A DNA stretch of 7,194 bases from Collinsella sp. (GTDB taxonomy: Bacteria; Actinomycetota; Coriobacteriia; Coriobacteriales; Coriobacteriaceae). The stretch covers positions 1 to 7,194 of the forward strand of contig WGSR01000072.1 of assembly GCA_014871545.1 (NCBI GenBank), given 5' to 3'. Below, piece by piece: positions 6,719-7,194 of this stretch. Position numbers and translations under genes: made by a program. Position 1 is the stretch's first letter, and every line of letters begins with the position of its first letter. A model generated the notes under the pieces. It was not told where the DNA came from. It was given only the letters and a program-made list of their open reading frames with translations, and searched no databases.

Positions 6719-6806
6719 GGGCCCGCCCCGGAAGCCCTTTCTCCCGAACGATCCCGCCGCGCAAAGCGCGAGGACCAGTGAGGGAGAAAGGGCGTGGGGC
6801 GGGCCC
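6719..6806 (-). repeat. Long imperfect hairpin, 88 bases, just downstream of the cation ATPase gene
   Basis: Two perfect arms nest. Outer GGGCCCGCCCC (6719-6729) pairs with GGGGCGGGCCC (6796-6806), and inner GCCCTTTCTCCC (6734-6745) pairs with GGGAGAAAGGGC (6782-6793). They are separated by a small 4-by-2 internal loop. Inside the tip is a third short stem CGCGC-AAA-GCGCG (6758-6770). The structure begins 11 bases after the ATPase stop on the minus strand. No T-run follows on either strand, so it is not a standard terminator; the true terminator lies about 60 bases further. It may be an mRNA 3'-end stabiliser, a REP-like repeat or a small non-autonomous element. Strand is given as that of the transcribed gene, though a palindrome works on both. 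Confidence 0.75.
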
Positions 6807-6817
6807 GGACGAGTGCG

Positions 6818-7194
6818 CTACCCTTTTTCGACCGCGCGCATGATCGCCTTGTAGATCTCCATCAGCGGGATGATCAGGAAGGCCAGGCCCAGCGCGGCAA
6901 GAACGCCCTTGAGCTCAAGCGTCACAGGGCCAAAGAACATCTCGGCAAGCGTCGGCTGCACGGTCACGATCACCGTCAACACCAGTGCCAGCGCGGCAGA
7001 AGCCCACAGCCACTTGTTCTGCTTCTTCATGGTGAACAGCGACGCACGACGGCTGCGCATATTGAAGCAGTGGAAAATCTCGACCATGTTGAGCGTGATG
7101 AACGCCATCATCACGCCTTCCTCGTCGGCATTGCCGGCGATCATATCGGCGATGTGGATGTAGCCCATGTCAAAGTACACGCCCACAAAGAAGC
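6818..7194 (-). CDS. C-terminal end of a P-type cation-transporting ATPase (5' part off window)
   Basis: The last 124 residues and the TAG stop of a large membrane pump are present. The pattern matches the Cation_ATPase_C region of P2-type pumps (the Ca2+/PacL-like group): a membrane helix with MMAFITLNMVEIFHCFNMRS, then SRRASLF, then two more helices (about WLWASAALALVLTVIVTVQP and GVLAALGLAFLIIPLMEIYK) and a short charged tail AIMRAVEKG. The segment FHCFNMRS followed by SLF is typical of the loop after transmembrane helix 8 in these pumps. The phosphorylation (DKTGT) and nucleotide domains would be beyond the right edge, so the ion cannot be decided here; Ca2+ or Mg2+ transport is an inference. 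It is not an operon partner of rsgA because a strong terminator lies between them. Confidence 0.87.
   Translation of the reverse strand, partial: FFVGVYFDMGYIHIADMIAGNADEEGVMMAFITLNMVEIFHCFNMRSRRASLFTMKKQNKWLWASAALALVLTVIVTVQPTLAEMFFGPVTLELKGVLAALGLAFLIIPLMEIYKAIMRAVEKG

Noticed and set aside
6660..6817. Structured small RNA such as 6S RNA or SRP RNA in the gap before rsgA
   Set aside because: The hairpin lacks the conserved SRP tip sequence and the 6S-style open central bubble. No promoter is visible, so only the palindrome itself is reported.

Overview
The window is compact, GC-rich DNA (roughly 60% or more by eye) in which every supported gene lies on the minus strand. The short gaps, GC-rich codon use, Tad pilus cluster without a visible outer-membrane secretin, and protein style suggest a Gram-positive actinobacterium. 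My best guess is a gut Coriobacteriia member close to Collinsella. That is inference from familiarity, not a search result.

Reading in the direction of transcription, from high to low coordinates, four parts follow each other. (1) At 6818-7194 is the C-terminal end of a P-type cation-transporting ATPase, cut by the window edge. It is followed by a long hairpin (6719-6806) and a clean rho-independent terminator (6626-6659). (2) At 5393-6577 is rsgA, the circularly permuted GTPase that matures the 30S ribosomal subunit, with its own terminator at 5341-5374. (3) At 5156-5340 is a leader with repeated GCTGACCA boxes and other symmetric sequence, probably the control region of the next operon. (4) From 5140 down to the left edge is a Tad/Flp type IVc pilus operon in the order cpaB, cpaE (tadZ), cpaF (tadA), tadB, tadC (3' end cut).

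The five pilus genes have no gaps. Each stop codon overlaps the next start by 1 to 4 bases, except that tadB starts 28 bases inside cpaF behind a perfect AGGAGGT. They are very probably one translationally coupled transcript. CpaE (a ParA/MinD-like localisation factor) would place the machine, CpaF would supply ATP-driven force, TadB and TadC would form the membrane platform, and CpaB is a membrane-anchored SAF-domain protein outside the cytoplasmic membrane. Flp pilin, TadE-like pseudopilins and the prepilin peptidase are not in this window; they may lie beyond the left edge or elsewhere.

No RNA gene, insertion sequence, CRISPR array or phage gene is supported. There is no gene-free stretch longer than 300 bases: the two gaps are about 240 bases each and are described below. 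I do not see a wholly new system. The points most worth checking are the repeat-rich leader of the pilus operon, the 88-base hairpin beside the ATPase, and the unusual P-loop and long linker of CpaE.
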